Part shown: positions 43,847-52,452 of the stretch, one piece after another
How positions within the stretch are numbered: the stretch's first letter is position 1
How the letters are laid out: each line of letters begins with the position of its first letter
Source of the DNA: Cytophagaceae bacterium
GTDB lineage: Bacteria > Bacteroidota > Bacteroidia > Cytophagales > Flexibacteraceae
Reading direction: 5' to 3'
Assembly: GCA_027490155.1 (NCBI GenBank)
Contig: JAIXYP010000069.1
Coordinates: forward strand, 248,001-312,000
Length of the DNA stretch: 64,000 bases
Translations under genes and position numbers: made by a program
The notes under the pieces: generated by a model
The model's input: the letters and a program-made list of their open reading frames with translations, nothing else
What the model was told of the DNA's origin: nothing
Databases searched by the model: none

Positions 43847-46570
43847 ATGAGACCAAAAACCATTTTCCAGCTTCGATTTGCCCTTTATTTTGCCAAGCAA
43901 GGTCTCTGTTTAACGATTGGTTTAGGGGGCCTACTGGCGTTTTGGCTACTGTCATCCTACAAGTTGACAGCCCAGCAAACAGGCCAAAAGTTAGAAGAGT
44001 GGCCCGCTAAGTGGATCTCGACCGCACGACATCAAGAGGTGTTGAGGCAAGGAGTGGTCCATTTTGCCCTTCCGTTTGAGTTAGGCACCAAACCAACAGG
44101 AGCAGTCGAAGTAGATGTTGCAGCTGACCAAGGATACCAACTCTATGTTAATGGCAAACTGGTCCGGCGGGCCCACAACAATGGAGATCTGGAGCATTAT
44201 CGGTACCAGACGGTCAATATTGGGCCCTATCTTCTGGCAGGGTCTAATGTGGTATCTGCCTTGGTCTGGAACCAAGCCTTTTTGGCACAAGACCCGTTAA
44301 TATCACATCAGTTGGCCTTTATCCTCAAGGCCCATACCCCAGCATTTGCCTTCTTGAACACAGACCGTAACTGGTTTGCGATTGATGAGGCTGCTGACAG
44401 ATTTCGTCCCGCCAAATTGGTTTATGGCTACTATCATGCCGGCCCAACCGAGGTCGTTGGTTTAAGCCAAGAGGGTTTTGTGGACCATAGCCAGAACCCA
44501 CAGGCCGTAATACGTCAAATCGGAACCAAGGCCGCCACAAGGTTCTGGAAAGGTAGCCCTGCTGGCTATACTTGGACTGGCTTCTGGAAATTGGTGCCAG
44601 ATCAGTTGCCACCTATGCTGGACCAGAAGTTGGGTAGCCCAGATGCCAAACAATCAATAAGTCCGGTGATGATGCCTCAGCCGATTGTCAGGACAGACTA
44701 TGATGCGGTTGGGGCAAAGGTGTTGCCAACAATGCCAAGCAAATTGGCCCCGCAATCCAAAGTCAAGGTGCTGGTCGATATGCAAAAGCTGGTCACGGCT
44801 TACCCAGAGTTAACGATCGATGGGGGTGCTGGGGGCATCGTTGTCTTGCGTTATGATGAGGCACTATTTGACCCAGCCGACCCTAAACATCAAACCAAGG
44901 GTAACCGCAATGTGGTGAAGGGCAAGGTTATGCAAGGCTATGAAGATACCATCTATCTACATAAAGGTTCGAACCATTTTCGACCTATTTGGTGGCGGAC
45001 CTATCGGTACCTCGAGCTCACGATCCAGACCAAGGATAGCCCCGTCGAGCGCATAGGGCTAGATCATTGGCTGACTTACTATCCGTTTAATGCCACAAAT
45101 ACCCTGACCTTGGTAGGCGATCAAGACACAAGCCTGACCCACAAGGCTAAGCAAATGATGGACATCGGCCAACGGACCTTACAGCTCTGCGCGCACGAAA
45201 CCTTTATGGACTGCCCCTATTACGAACAAAGCCAATATGTGGGTGATACCCGCATTGAAGGCCTGGTCTCCTACCTCAACTTTGGGGACCCGACCCTTTG
45301 GAGGCAGGCGATCAAACACTTTGAGGAAAGCCGTGGGACAGAGGGCCTAACCAAATCTCGCTGGCCCAGCCGCCTCTCGCAACGGATCCCAGGCTTTTCG
45401 CTCTGGTGGGTAGGGATGGTATATGACTATGCCCTCTGGACTGGGGACAGTAGTTTGGTGGCGGATGTCTGGCCAGGTGTTGAGTCCGTCATGACCTATT
45501 TTGCCAAACTGCAGCGGCCTGATGGCACTTTAGCTGACCCCGGACACTGGGACTTTGTGGACTGGTCCTGGACCAAAACTCGGGGCAAACCGAGCCTAGA
45601 TTCTGGCGGTAGGTCAGCCGTTCTGGATTTTCATTATCAGCTGGCTAGGAAATATGCGCAAAGTCTAGCCCATCGGTTTCATCAGTCCACTAGCTGGGAG
45701 CACTATGGCAAGGCTGGGTCAACCTCAGGCGTGGGCAGCCTAGCGGCTCAGTATTTTGATGGTAACCGTGGTTACTATCAGGATAATACCACTGGCAATG
45801 AGGCTAGCCAACATGTCAATATTTTGGCATTGCTTTCTGGGGCAGAGCAAGCAAGACGGAACTACCTGACCAAACCCGATGTGCGTGTGCGGCCAATAAA
45901 CAGTTCTTTCTTGATGGATACGGCCCTAATGCAGACCACCATCTACTATAGTTTTTATCGAGCAGAGGCAATGCGTGCCCTTGGCCAGCCAGCCAATGAT
46001 TACGTCAAACACCTAGGCATTTGGGATGATCAGCTCAAACTTAATCTCAGCACCTGGGCCGAGGAGCCTGAGCCATCACGCAGTGATTGTCATGCTTGGG
46101 GCAGTAGCCCAAACTACCACTTTTATACCATGGTCCTCGGCATCACCCATGACGTGGTGCTTCCGATATTGGACACCGAAACTGCCGAAAAGTGCAGATA
46201 CAAAAACCTAAGTTGGGGGCCGGAGCATGTCTATTTGCAGCCCCACCTAGGCCACCTGCGCCAAGCCAAAGGCAGTTTGTCTTTAGAACAACGGACGGGA
46301 GTATCGGTGGACTATATGCACCACGAGCGCACTCCAAAATTAGACAAGGCCGCACGGACCATCAATGGGAAGGGCCAAGTCAAATCAGGATGGTTGGTGA
46401 CGGTCAAACTTCAAAGACCAGACCAAAAGGCTACCATTGTTTGGGATCAGGATCATGTTGTGGGCGAGGTGCAAGGCAACGCAACCTCCACCTTCTGGAT
46501 TGCGGATGACTGGCAGGCGGGTTCAAACCCTGTTGTAAAGCCACTAGTCGAGTATGTGATGGGGCGATAG
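43847..46570 (+). CDS. GH78-type alpha-L-rhamnosidase, secreted
   Basis: Large secreted hydrolase of 907 residues. An N-terminal signal/anchor (about 18-42) is followed by beta-sandwich domains (about 50-420, with YQLYVNGKLVRRA as a carbohydrate-binding-like strand) and an (alpha/alpha)6 barrel from about 440. The barrel has HETFMDCPYYEQSQYVGDTR, the GH78 motif with the general acid, and later WAEEPEPSRSDCHAWGSSP, also typical. A final beta domain closes the protein. It should cleave terminal alpha-L-rhamnose from plant or algal polysaccharide or glycoside. It lies 82 nt after the GH95 gene and is convergent with nuoJ, with 25 nt between stops. Confidence 0.88.
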   Translation: MRPKTIFQLRFALYFAKQGLCLTIGLGGLLAFWLLSSYKLTAQQTGQKLEEWPAKWISTARHQEVLRQGVVHFALPFELGTKPTGAVEVDVAADQGYQLYVNGKLVRRAHNNGDLEHYRYQTVNIGPYLLAGSNVVSALVWNQAFLAQDPLISHQLAFILKAHTPAFAFLNTDRNWFAIDEAADRFRPAKLVYGYYHAGPTEVVGLSQEGFVDHSQNPQAVIRQIGTKAATRFWKGSPAGYTWTGFWKLVPDQLPPMLDQKLGSPDAKQSISPVMMPQPIVRTDYDAVGAKVLPTMPSKLAPQSKVKVLVDMQKLVTAYPELTIDGGAGGIVVLRYDEALFDPADPKHQTKGNRNVVKGKVMQGYEDTIYLHKGSNHFRPIWWRTYRYLELTIQTKDSPVERIGLDHWLTYYPFNATNTLTLVGDQDTSLTHKAKQMMDIGQRTLQLCAHETFMDCPYYEQSQYVGDTRIEGLVSYLNFGDPTLWRQAIKHFEESRGTEGLTKSRWPSRLSQRIPGFSLWWVGMVYDYALWTGDSSLVADVWPGVESVMTYFAKLQRPDGTLADPGHWDFVDWSWTKTRGKPSLDSGGRSAVLDFHYQLARKYAQSLAHRFHQSTSWEHYGKAGSTSGVGSLAAQYFDGNRGYYQDNTTGNEASQHVNILALLSGAEQARRNYLTKPDVRVRPINSSFLMDTALMQTTIYYSFYRAEAMRALGQPANDYVKHLGIWDDQLKLNLSTWAEEPEPSRSDCHAWGSSPNYHFYTMVLGITHDVVLPILDTETAEKCRYKNLSWGPEHVYLQPHLGHLRQAKGSLSLEQRTGVSVDYMHHERTPKLDKAARTINGKGQVKSGWLVTVKLQRPDQKATIVWDQDHVVGEVQGNATSTFWIADDWQAGSNPVVKPLVEYVMGR

Positions 46571-46595
46571 GATTATTGTACGTCCTGGCTTCTCC

Positions 46596-47108
46596 CTATT
46601 CGGAGGCGATGTTTTTGCCAGCAATTACAAGAGCACCGACCAAGGCCACTAGTAGCAAAATGCCGACCAACTCTAGGGGAAGCAAGTGGGTGGTCATGAG
46701 GCTAATGCCCAGATGTTGGACCTGTTGTTGTGATGCCTCAATTAGCGGGCTAGGCAGTTTGGTGCTAGTCATAAACCGGTTTACGACCATGACCAAAAGT
46801 GCACCTAGGCCAAGGCAGAGCATGAGGTTGTATATTCTCCCACTTGAGGTGTTGATCGGTTCGTTGTGTTCATCACGGTCCGAAAGCATCAGGCCGAAAG
46901 CCATCAAGACCAGGATACCCCCGATATAGACCATGATCTGGGCCGCTGCCAGAAACTCGGCCCCTGCCAAAAAGTAGAGCCCAGCCACGCCCAGCAATAC
47001 GATTAGCAGACCTAGAAAGGCACGCACCAATTTGCTTGACCACAAAATAATGGCTAGACCCGCGACCATGATGGCCAGCATCAAATACCAAATGAGGATG
47101 GCTGTCAT
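46596..47108 (-). CDS. nuoJ: NADH-quinone oxidoreductase subunit J
   Basis: Membrane subunit of respiratory complex I, 170 residues with five hydrophobic helices. The conserved helix 3 stretch FLAAAQIMVYIGGILVLMAFG (about 51-71) is characteristic of NuoJ/ND6, including the pi-bulge-forming glycines. It takes part in coupling quinone reduction to proton pumping. Its start codon overlaps the nuoI stop by 4 nt (ATGA). In most bacteria nuoK, L, M and N follow, but here the next gene is a convergent GH78 hydrolase. The other membrane subunits must therefore be encoded elsewhere, unless a rearrangement has split the operon. Confidence 0.93.
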   Translation of the reverse strand: MTAILIWYLMLAIMVAGLAIILWSSKLVRAFLGLLIVLLGVAGLYFLAGAEFLAAAQIMVYIGGILVLMAFGLMLSDRDEHNEPINTSSGRIYNLMLCLGLGALLVMVVNRFMTSTKLPSPLIEASQQQVQHLGISLMTTHLLPLELVGILLLVALVGALVIAGKNIASE

Positions 47109-48349
47109 GGTTTGTCGCCTCCTTCTGTGTTTTCACCACTGTTTGTAGCCGGGTTTTCGGGCTGGACTTTAGCCTTTAGCCAAGGTTTGGCCACAGCAGC
47201 TTTAGGTTTAGGTGCCTCGGCAGGTGGAGTTGGGTCAGATGATGTTGCAGTCTCCGTTGGTGGAGGTGGAGGTGTGGCAGTGCTGGATTTTAGCCACGGT
47301 TTTGCCACTCCTGCCTTAGATTTGGGGGCCTCTGTAGGTGGAGTGGGTTCAGCTGGTGTTGCAGTCTCCGTTGGTGGAGGCGGGGTAGTTGCAGTGCTAG
47401 GCTTTAGCCACGGTTTGGCGACTGCAGCTTTAGGTTTAGGTGCCTCGGCAGGTGGAGTTGGGTCAGATGATGTTCCTGCCTCTATTGGTGGAGGTGGAAG
47501 TGTGGCAGTGCTGGATTTTAGCCACGGTTTCGCCACTGCTGCCTTAGGTTTGGGGGCCTCTGTAGGTGGAGTTGGCTCAGATGGTGTTGCAGTCTCCGTT
47601 GGTGGAGGCGGGGTAGTTGCAGTGCTAGGCTTTAGCCACGGTTTGGCTGGAGCCTTACTAATCACTGGTTCGGCTGGCATGACTGATAAATCTGTAGGAA
47701 GGATTGGTTCTGCCTTTGGTACAGGGCGTTTGGCAGCCTCCTTCTCTTCCAAATAGGTATCATAGAGGGCTTTTTTAGCAATTGCCTCATCAGGACTTAG
47801 GTTGCCAAATGCCTTGGTGAGATCGGCCATTACGGGTGTCACGACATCAATCTCGTTGCCCATCGTAAGGCAGTCCGTTGGGCAGACATTCGTGCAGAGA
47901 CCGCAAAAGCAACACTTGGCCATGTCGATGTCAAACCGCTCGGCATATAGCCTTTTGGCTGTGCCATCGCTGGTATAACCTGTTACCTCTGGGGACTTGA
48001 TGACCTCGATTTCGATGCAGTCAACAGGGCAAATCTTGGCGCATTTATCGCAGACAATGCAGTCCTCAATCTCATTATGAAGTTGGTACCGGCCAACCTC
48101 GGGTACAGCAATGCCTTCGAAAGGGTAATCTAGGGTGAAGATACCGTCTGGCTCCTCAAAGTACTTAGGGTCAGCAATGCCAATTGGGGCACGGTGGTTG
48201 CGGGCGGCCCATAAGTGGTCCCATGTTAGGCCTAGGCCTGTAAGGCTGGTGTTAACTCCTTGTTTGATGACCTGAAACCAGTTGGGTGCGTCTGCCCCTA
48301 TTTCCGGGCTGTTGACTGGTTTAGATATGTCATCTGTGGGGCTGGACAT
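47105..48349 (-). CDS. nuoI: NADH-quinone oxidoreductase subunit I with repeat-rich C-terminal tail
   Basis: Peripheral-arm subunit of complex I carrying two [4Fe-4S] clusters (N6a and N6b). The two motifs are CIVCDKCAKICP (about 97-108) and CCFCGLCTNVCP (about 146-157). The normal domain ends near residue 205. About 200 further residues follow, dominated by four 38-residue Pro/Thr/Ala-rich repeats (each starting KPWLK) and a polar end. The total is 414 residues, against about 150-220 usually. The ATG at 48349 is chosen because the longer frame, to 48508, runs through the tRNA-Leu gene and its terminator. It is coupled to nuoJ by a 4-nt overlap. The tail is predicted to be disordered; its role is unknown. 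Confidence 0.92.
   Translation of the reverse strand: MSSPTDDISKPVNSPEIGADAPNWFQVIKQGVNTSLTGLGLTWDHLWAARNHRAPIGIADPKYFEEPDGIFTLDYPFEGIAVPEVGRYQLHNEIEDCIVCDKCAKICPVDCIEIEVIKSPEVTGYTSDGTAKRLYAERFDIDMAKCCFCGLCTNVCPTDCLTMGNEIDVVTPVMADLTKAFGNLSPDEAIAKKALYDTYLEEKEAAKRPVPKAEPILPTDLSVMPAEPVISKAPAKPWLKPSTATTPPPPTETATPSEPTPPTEAPKPKAAVAKPWLKSSTATLPPPPIEAGTSSDPTPPAEAPKPKAAVAKPWLKPSTATTPPPPTETATPAEPTPPTEAPKSKAGVAKPWLKSSTATPPPPPTETATSSDPTPPAEAPKPKAAVAKPWLKAKVQPENPATNSGENTEGGDKP
47189..47644. repeat. Four 114-bp tandem repeats inside nuoI
   Basis: Four in-frame units of 114 bp (38 residues) plus a partial fifth (to about 47174). Units 1 and 3 share KPSTATTPPPPTETATP, whereas units 2 and 4 share KSSTAT with SSDPTPPAEAPKPKAAVA, so the array looks like a duplicated 228-bp dimer. 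Frame and stop-free reading are kept. Confidence 0.88.
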
Positions 48350-48426
48350 GATGGCAAATGTACGGCATCTGTCCTTACTGTTATCAATCTGGATGGTCTG
48401 GCCCAGCTGATCAATCCCTAAAAAGC

Positions 48427-48459
48427 AAAAAGACTCTGGCATCGCTACCAAAGTCTTTT
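48427..48459 (-). terminator. Terminator of tRNA-Leu
   Basis: On the minus strand AAAAGACTTTGG pairs with CCAGAGTCTTTT around an 8-nt loop, followed by TTGCTTTTT. It lies 6 nt after the tRNA 3' end and before the nuoI start. Confidence 0.82.
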
Positions 48460-48465
48460 GCGCTG

Positions 48466-48551
48466 TACCAGGAGCGGGCTTCGAACCCGCACGACCTGTA
48501 AGGGTCACAGGATTTTAAGTCCTGCGTGTCTACCTATTCCACCATCCCGGC
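48466..48551 (-). tRNA. tRNA-Leu (anticodon TAA)
   Basis: Cloverleaf of 86 nt on the minus strand. The acceptor stem GCCGGGA pairs with TCCTGGT (including G-U pairs), with discriminator A at 48466. The anticodon stem CAGGA/TCCTG has loop CTTAAAA, giving anticodon TAA at 48517-48515. There is a long variable arm, as in class II tRNAs, and a T-loop GGTTCGAAGC. The CCA end is not encoded. It reads UUA and, by wobble, UUG codons. Confidence 0.96.
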
Positions 48552-48599
48552 CCTTGATGCTTAGCTAGGCCATTTGGCTAGGTGCTGCATCGGGGATTG

Positions 48600-48607
48600 C
48601 AAAAGTA
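48600..48607 (-). promoter_or_regulatory. Possible -7 promoter element of tRNA-Leu
   Basis: On the minus strand TACTTTTG fits TAnnTTTG, about 49 nt before the tRNA 5' end. No TTG was found at the normal -33 spacing. Confidence 0.38.
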
Positions 48608-48681
48608 GGGTCTGGAGACTAATAAATCGCCATGTCGCCCAAATTTCGTCTTGAGGGCGATTTTATTGAATGATTGGGGGC

Positions 48682-51183
48682 TTAGACCGTTGTTTCTAGG
48701 GCTTTGTTTTTGCCAATGCCACGGTAGGCAGTGAAGCCAGCCGCTACTAAACCCAACATTACCAACAGGCTGCTGGCCATGCTTATGTTGTTGCCGAGGT
48801 AATAGGTCTGCGGTTTGAACTCCATCACGATGGTATGGCTACCAGCCGGGATTTCGAGCCCACGCAAGACGTAGTTAACCCGGATAAGATCAGCTGGTTT
48901 GCCATCGATGGTGGCCTCCCAGCCCGCTGCATAATAGATCTCGCTAAAGACGGCTAGGCCTTTGGCGGTGTTGTTGGACTTGTACTCTAGGCGATTGGCA
49001 CGATAGGCTGTTTGGGCGATGTTGCCGGCAGTACTGTCAAAGCTGGTTTGAGAGACTTTGAACTTTTGATCATCAATAACAGCCTCTGTACGCGGACTGA
49101 TGGTGCGTAGGGCCTCAAGCTCTGCATCTGGTGAGCTGACAGTCCGGACCTTATTCACGAACCAAGCGTTGCCTAGGGCGGCAGGGTTCGGGATAACGGC
49201 ATTGGCTTCCGCACCGTACTTGATGTACTTGGTGTTAAGCATATTCAGAACTGTGAACCGCCCGAACTGGTCAGGCGAAAATCCTGGTTGGCGCAGGGCA
49301 CCAATCAGACTATCAATCTCAGCCGTGAGGTCGTTCTCGATCAGGTCTTGATACCGGCGTAGCTTGACGGGGCTATATCCACCAATTGACTTGTGGAAGT
49401 AGCTGGTCCTTGTTTCGTTGAACGGATTCTGGAGGTTTAGCACACGGTAGTCAGACTTGTCGGCTAAGATGGCGAGGTCACTTGCCTCTTGCTCTAGGGT
49501 GTTACCATAGAACGTTTTGGCAAAGCTGTCCTTGTTGATATAGCGTTTGTCAACACCCCAAAGGTCAACCAGGACCAAAATAGCAATGGCTAGGCCAGCA
49601 ATCTGGAGGTTGATGATCTTGCGGAGAGCGACTATCAAGATACCAGCAGCAAACAAGATAAAGGCTAAGGAGCGAAGGGCGTCTGCCCTGACCATACTTT
49701 CACGATCGTCAATGATGGCACTTAGGATACGTTGGAAAACAGCAGGATCGTTGCCGAATGACTGCTGAAGCTGAGCATCGTTAGTTGAAGTAAAATCCCC
49801 GGCAATGCCCGGGATTAACCAGAAGAGGAGACAGATGCCAGCTGTAATTCCGCCTGCAATCCGGAGTTTTTTCTCCGCTGCTTTTGCGTCAGGCATGGTC
49901 AGTAGTTTCTGGATGGCCAGCACACCCATGATAGGGAATACGAGCTGGGCAATGAAGATGGACATGGTTACGGTCCGGAACTTGTTATAGCTCGGGAAGT
50001 AGTCGTACATCAGGTAGTTGAAGGCGGGGAAATGTTTGCCAGTAGCTAGGGCAATGCTGAGCAATGCCGCAGCCAAAAGCCACCATTTGTATCGACCATC
50101 CAGAACAAATAAGCCGAGGATAAACAGGAACATCACGATGGCGCCAGCATAGACTGGGCCGGATGTAAACGGCTGATCGCCCCAATAATAGGGCAGTTGT
50201 GGGATGGAACTTGGGTCTGCCCCTAGGTCGCTGAGGGCCTTAGCGGCGTTACTTTTTTTAGCAACCAACTCGCTAGAGCTACCACCATACAAGCCTGGGA
50301 TCAGGAGGGTGAAGTTTTCCATCGCTCCGTTTGACCAGCTGAACACATAGTCACGGTCTAGACCACCATCTTTCGGTTTGTTGACATCCTTTGGTTTGAG
50401 CTCGGGTTTGCCACGCATGCTATAGCTGGTGTACTCTTGCAGGACCATTAGGCGGGCTGCACTGGTGCCAACACCTATGCCACCTGCCATGGCTAAGATG
50501 AGGGAGGCGATCAGGAAGTGCTTCATCTTGCTTTCCTTAATGGCCCAATAGAGCTCATTGATCACCAAAATGCCGACCACAAAAACGATGTAGTAACTGA
50601 TCTGGAAGTGGCCAGACCGAAGTTGTAACCCTGTGCCGAGTGCTGCAAGACTTGCGCCCCAAAGCAGTCGCCCACGATAGGCCCAAACGATGCCCGCTAT
50701 CAGCATGGGGGCAAAAGTCATCGCCCGCACCTTGGAGTTGTGCCCAGCCTCGATGCTTACGAAGTTGTAGCTGAAGAACGTAAAGGCAATCGACCCAATA
50801 ATGGCCAACCACGGGCTGACCCCGTATGCCAGCAATAGTAAATAATAACAAACCAAGCCAACAAAGAAGACAGCAATCGGGTGGGGGAAACCTGCTGACA
50901 TAGCCTTATCGATCGACTCAAGCCACTCGCCAGGGTAGATGACCGAAATGACATAAGCCGGCATACCACCAAACTGGCTATTGGTCCAGAGGGGCTCTTC
51001 GTGATAGGTGTCACGGTGTTTACTAATCTCGCTAGAGGCCCCAGCCCACTGGACGGTATCGCTTTGTTTGAGCTGCTTGCCCTCGAAGATGACAGGCGAA
51101 AAATAGACAGCTACCAAGGCCACGAATAGTAGAATGGCTACTAGGTGGGGTAAGATGTCTTGCTTGAAGTTGAGCGTTTTCAT
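48682..51183 (-). CDS. YfhO family multi-pass membrane protein
   Basis: Membrane protein of 833 residues. About 12-14 hydrophobic helices span residues 10-560, followed by a large extracytoplasmic domain (about 570-800) and a last helix near the C terminus (about 803-822). The start of the mature part (SDTVQWAGASSEISKHR) and the late segment AGWEATIDGKPADLIRVNYV and FKPQTYYLG are typical of YfhO proteins. These are related to GT-C glycosyltransferases and in Gram-positives decorate lipoteichoic acid. In Bacteroidota the acceptor is unknown. It starts 66 nt after the gldB stop and may be co-transcribed with it. Confidence 0.87.
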   Translation of the reverse strand: MKTLNFKQDILPHLVAILLFVALVAVYFSPVIFEGKQLKQSDTVQWAGASSEISKHRDTYHEEPLWTNSQFGGMPAYVISVIYPGEWLESIDKAMSAGFPHPIAVFFVGLVCYYLLLLAYGVSPWLAIIGSIAFTFFSYNFVSIEAGHNSKVRAMTFAPMLIAGIVWAYRGRLLWGASLAALGTGLQLRSGHFQISYYIVFVVGILVINELYWAIKESKMKHFLIASLILAMAGGIGVGTSAARLMVLQEYTSYSMRGKPELKPKDVNKPKDGGLDRDYVFSWSNGAMENFTLLIPGLYGGSSSELVAKKSNAAKALSDLGADPSSIPQLPYYWGDQPFTSGPVYAGAIVMFLFILGLFVLDGRYKWWLLAAALLSIALATGKHFPAFNYLMYDYFPSYNKFRTVTMSIFIAQLVFPIMGVLAIQKLLTMPDAKAAEKKLRIAGGITAGICLLFWLIPGIAGDFTSTNDAQLQQSFGNDPAVFQRILSAIIDDRESMVRADALRSLAFILFAAGILIVALRKIINLQIAGLAIAILVLVDLWGVDKRYINKDSFAKTFYGNTLEQEASDLAILADKSDYRVLNLQNPFNETRTSYFHKSIGGYSPVKLRRYQDLIENDLTAEIDSLIGALRQPGFSPDQFGRFTVLNMLNTKYIKYGAEANAVIPNPAALGNAWFVNKVRTVSSPDAELEALRTISPRTEAVIDDQKFKVSQTSFDSTAGNIAQTAYRANRLEYKSNNTAKGLAVFSEIYYAAGWEATIDGKPADLIRVNYVLRGLEIPAGSHTIVMEFKPQTYYLGNNISMASSLLVMLGLVAAGFTAYRGIGKNKALETTV

Positions 51184-51249
51184 GCGCAGGTAGGTATGGT
51201 TCGTGTTTGTAGGGGCTTGTCTGAAGATCAGGAACTGGTGCAGGTGGTC

Positions 51250-52275
51250 CTAGGCGGGTTTATATTGAGCCTTGTTGAAGATTGTCTGGGCATTGGTCTC
51301 GGCCATGATTTCTTGCAAGGACTTGCCACTAGCCTTAGCGTATGCTCGGACGATCTGCCAGCCTAAGTAGCGGGCGACACGTCCGGGGCATTTTTCGCTA
51401 ATCTCGGGGATTAGGGGACGCTCGTCTACATATCGCCGTTTGTCCAGATGGTTGGTGATGAAGAACAACTTTTGCTGGATAAAGTGCCCATAGATCTGCT
51501 TTTCGTTAGCGGTCACGAAGTCCATCTGGTCGGGTGTGAAACCGATGATGGCACTATCGGGTGTGCAGGGCATGGTCTTCTCGATGAAGTAGTAGGTTTT
51601 ACCCCAAGTGATCATGTCAGCTGTAAGGGTGGCGTCCAGGATGTCACGTTTGTTGTAACGATTACTGACGGCCATCATTGTGAGTGGCACAATGGCAGTT
51701 CGCTTTAGCCGGCGCATCATATACATGGGCATCATCGGTGGGGTATAGTGCCCTTTGCCAGCCAAGAAACTCTCGAGCCCGATCATGACCAAGGTGCTGT
51801 CAGCCATCGAGACATCAAAACTAAACCCAGTTACAAATGCCTTAATAGCAGGGATGGGGGCCGTAGGATAGTAGTGTTTGACATAGGCAAAGGCATCACT
51901 ATAAGCAGCCTCTACATCCTTGAGCTCGCCGAGCATTTGGGCGGTTTCGCGCCGCATGGTGTCGAGGTACTTGTCCTTACGCATTCCTGCGATATAAGCC
52001 AGAAAGGTGCTATCATCTTGGCCTGGGAAACTCTTGCGGTACTTATCTACAAAGTCATTGTGCTGGCCAAGCCAAATTGAGGTAGCTGCCAGGGTGGTGT
52101 CTTGTTGCCAGAAACTTTGGTCTAGCCGCTCGATCTTGATGGGTTTGGTCAGGGGCTGGACCTCGGGTGCCTCTTTGCAGCCTTTGGGAGTGCTGGTGCA
52201 GCTTATGAGCAGCGTGCCAACTAAGGCCAAAAACAAGAAGTAGGTCAGGAGGGCAACTTGCCGCTTGGGGTACAT
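51250..52275 (-). CDS. gldB: Gliding motility lipoprotein GldB
   Basis: Lipoprotein of 341 residues. The signal segment ends in the lipobox LLISC, with lipidation at C26. The body contains IERLDQSFWQQD (about 48-59), then LESFLAGKGHYTPPMMPMYM (about 167-186), DMITWGKTYYFIEK and a final KCPGRVARYLGWQIVRAY. This order is that of GldB, needed for gliding and linked to the type IX secretion machinery in Flavobacterium. No other gld genes are nearby, which is common because they are scattered. It should sit in the cell envelope. The yfhO-type gene follows in the same direction. Confidence 0.88.
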   Translation of the reverse strand: MYPKRQVALLTYFLFLALVGTLLISCTSTPKGCKEAPEVQPLTKPIKIERLDQSFWQQDTTLAATSIWLGQHNDFVDKYRKSFPGQDDSTFLAYIAGMRKDKYLDTMRRETAQMLGELKDVEAAYSDAFAYVKHYYPTAPIPAIKAFVTGFSFDVSMADSTLVMIGLESFLAGKGHYTPPMMPMYMMRRLKRTAIVPLTMMAVSNRYNKRDILDATLTADMITWGKTYYFIEKTMPCTPDSAIIGFTPDQMDFVTANEKQIYGHFIQQKLFFITNHLDKRRYVDERPLIPEISEKCPGRVARYLGWQIVRAYAKASGKSLQEIMAETNAQTIFNKAQYKPA

Positions 52276-52369
52276 AGGGTCTGGTTTATGGATAACCTTT
52301 ACAATCTGAACGACCTCAGATCAGACTTATGGTAGGTCCGAAGGCGTAATTGATCACGTAATGATACGA

Positions 52370-52405
52370 CAAAAGCCCTTCCGCCGCAAAGCAGAAGGGC
52401 TTTTG
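52370..52405 (-). terminator. Rho-independent terminator of the LamG protein gene
   Basis: CAAAAGCCCTTC pairs perfectly with GAAGGGCTTTTG (12 bp, 12-nt loop). On the minus strand the 3' arm ends in TTTTG. It lies 48 nt after the stop of the 1558-residue gene and before gldB. Confidence 0.8.
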
Positions 52406-52452
52406 ATAGGGTGTTAACAAATCCTAAACGTCTGATGGTCAGACGGTAGGCT

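Noticed and set aside
47112-47756. A Gly/Val/Ser-rich plus-strand frame of 214 codons opposite nuoI.
   Set aside because: It is the antisense reading of the proline-rich repeat; repeats in frame keep both strands open.
48350-48508. N-terminal extension of the nuoI frame by 53 codons.
   Set aside because: It would run through the tRNA-Leu terminator and part of the tRNA itself.
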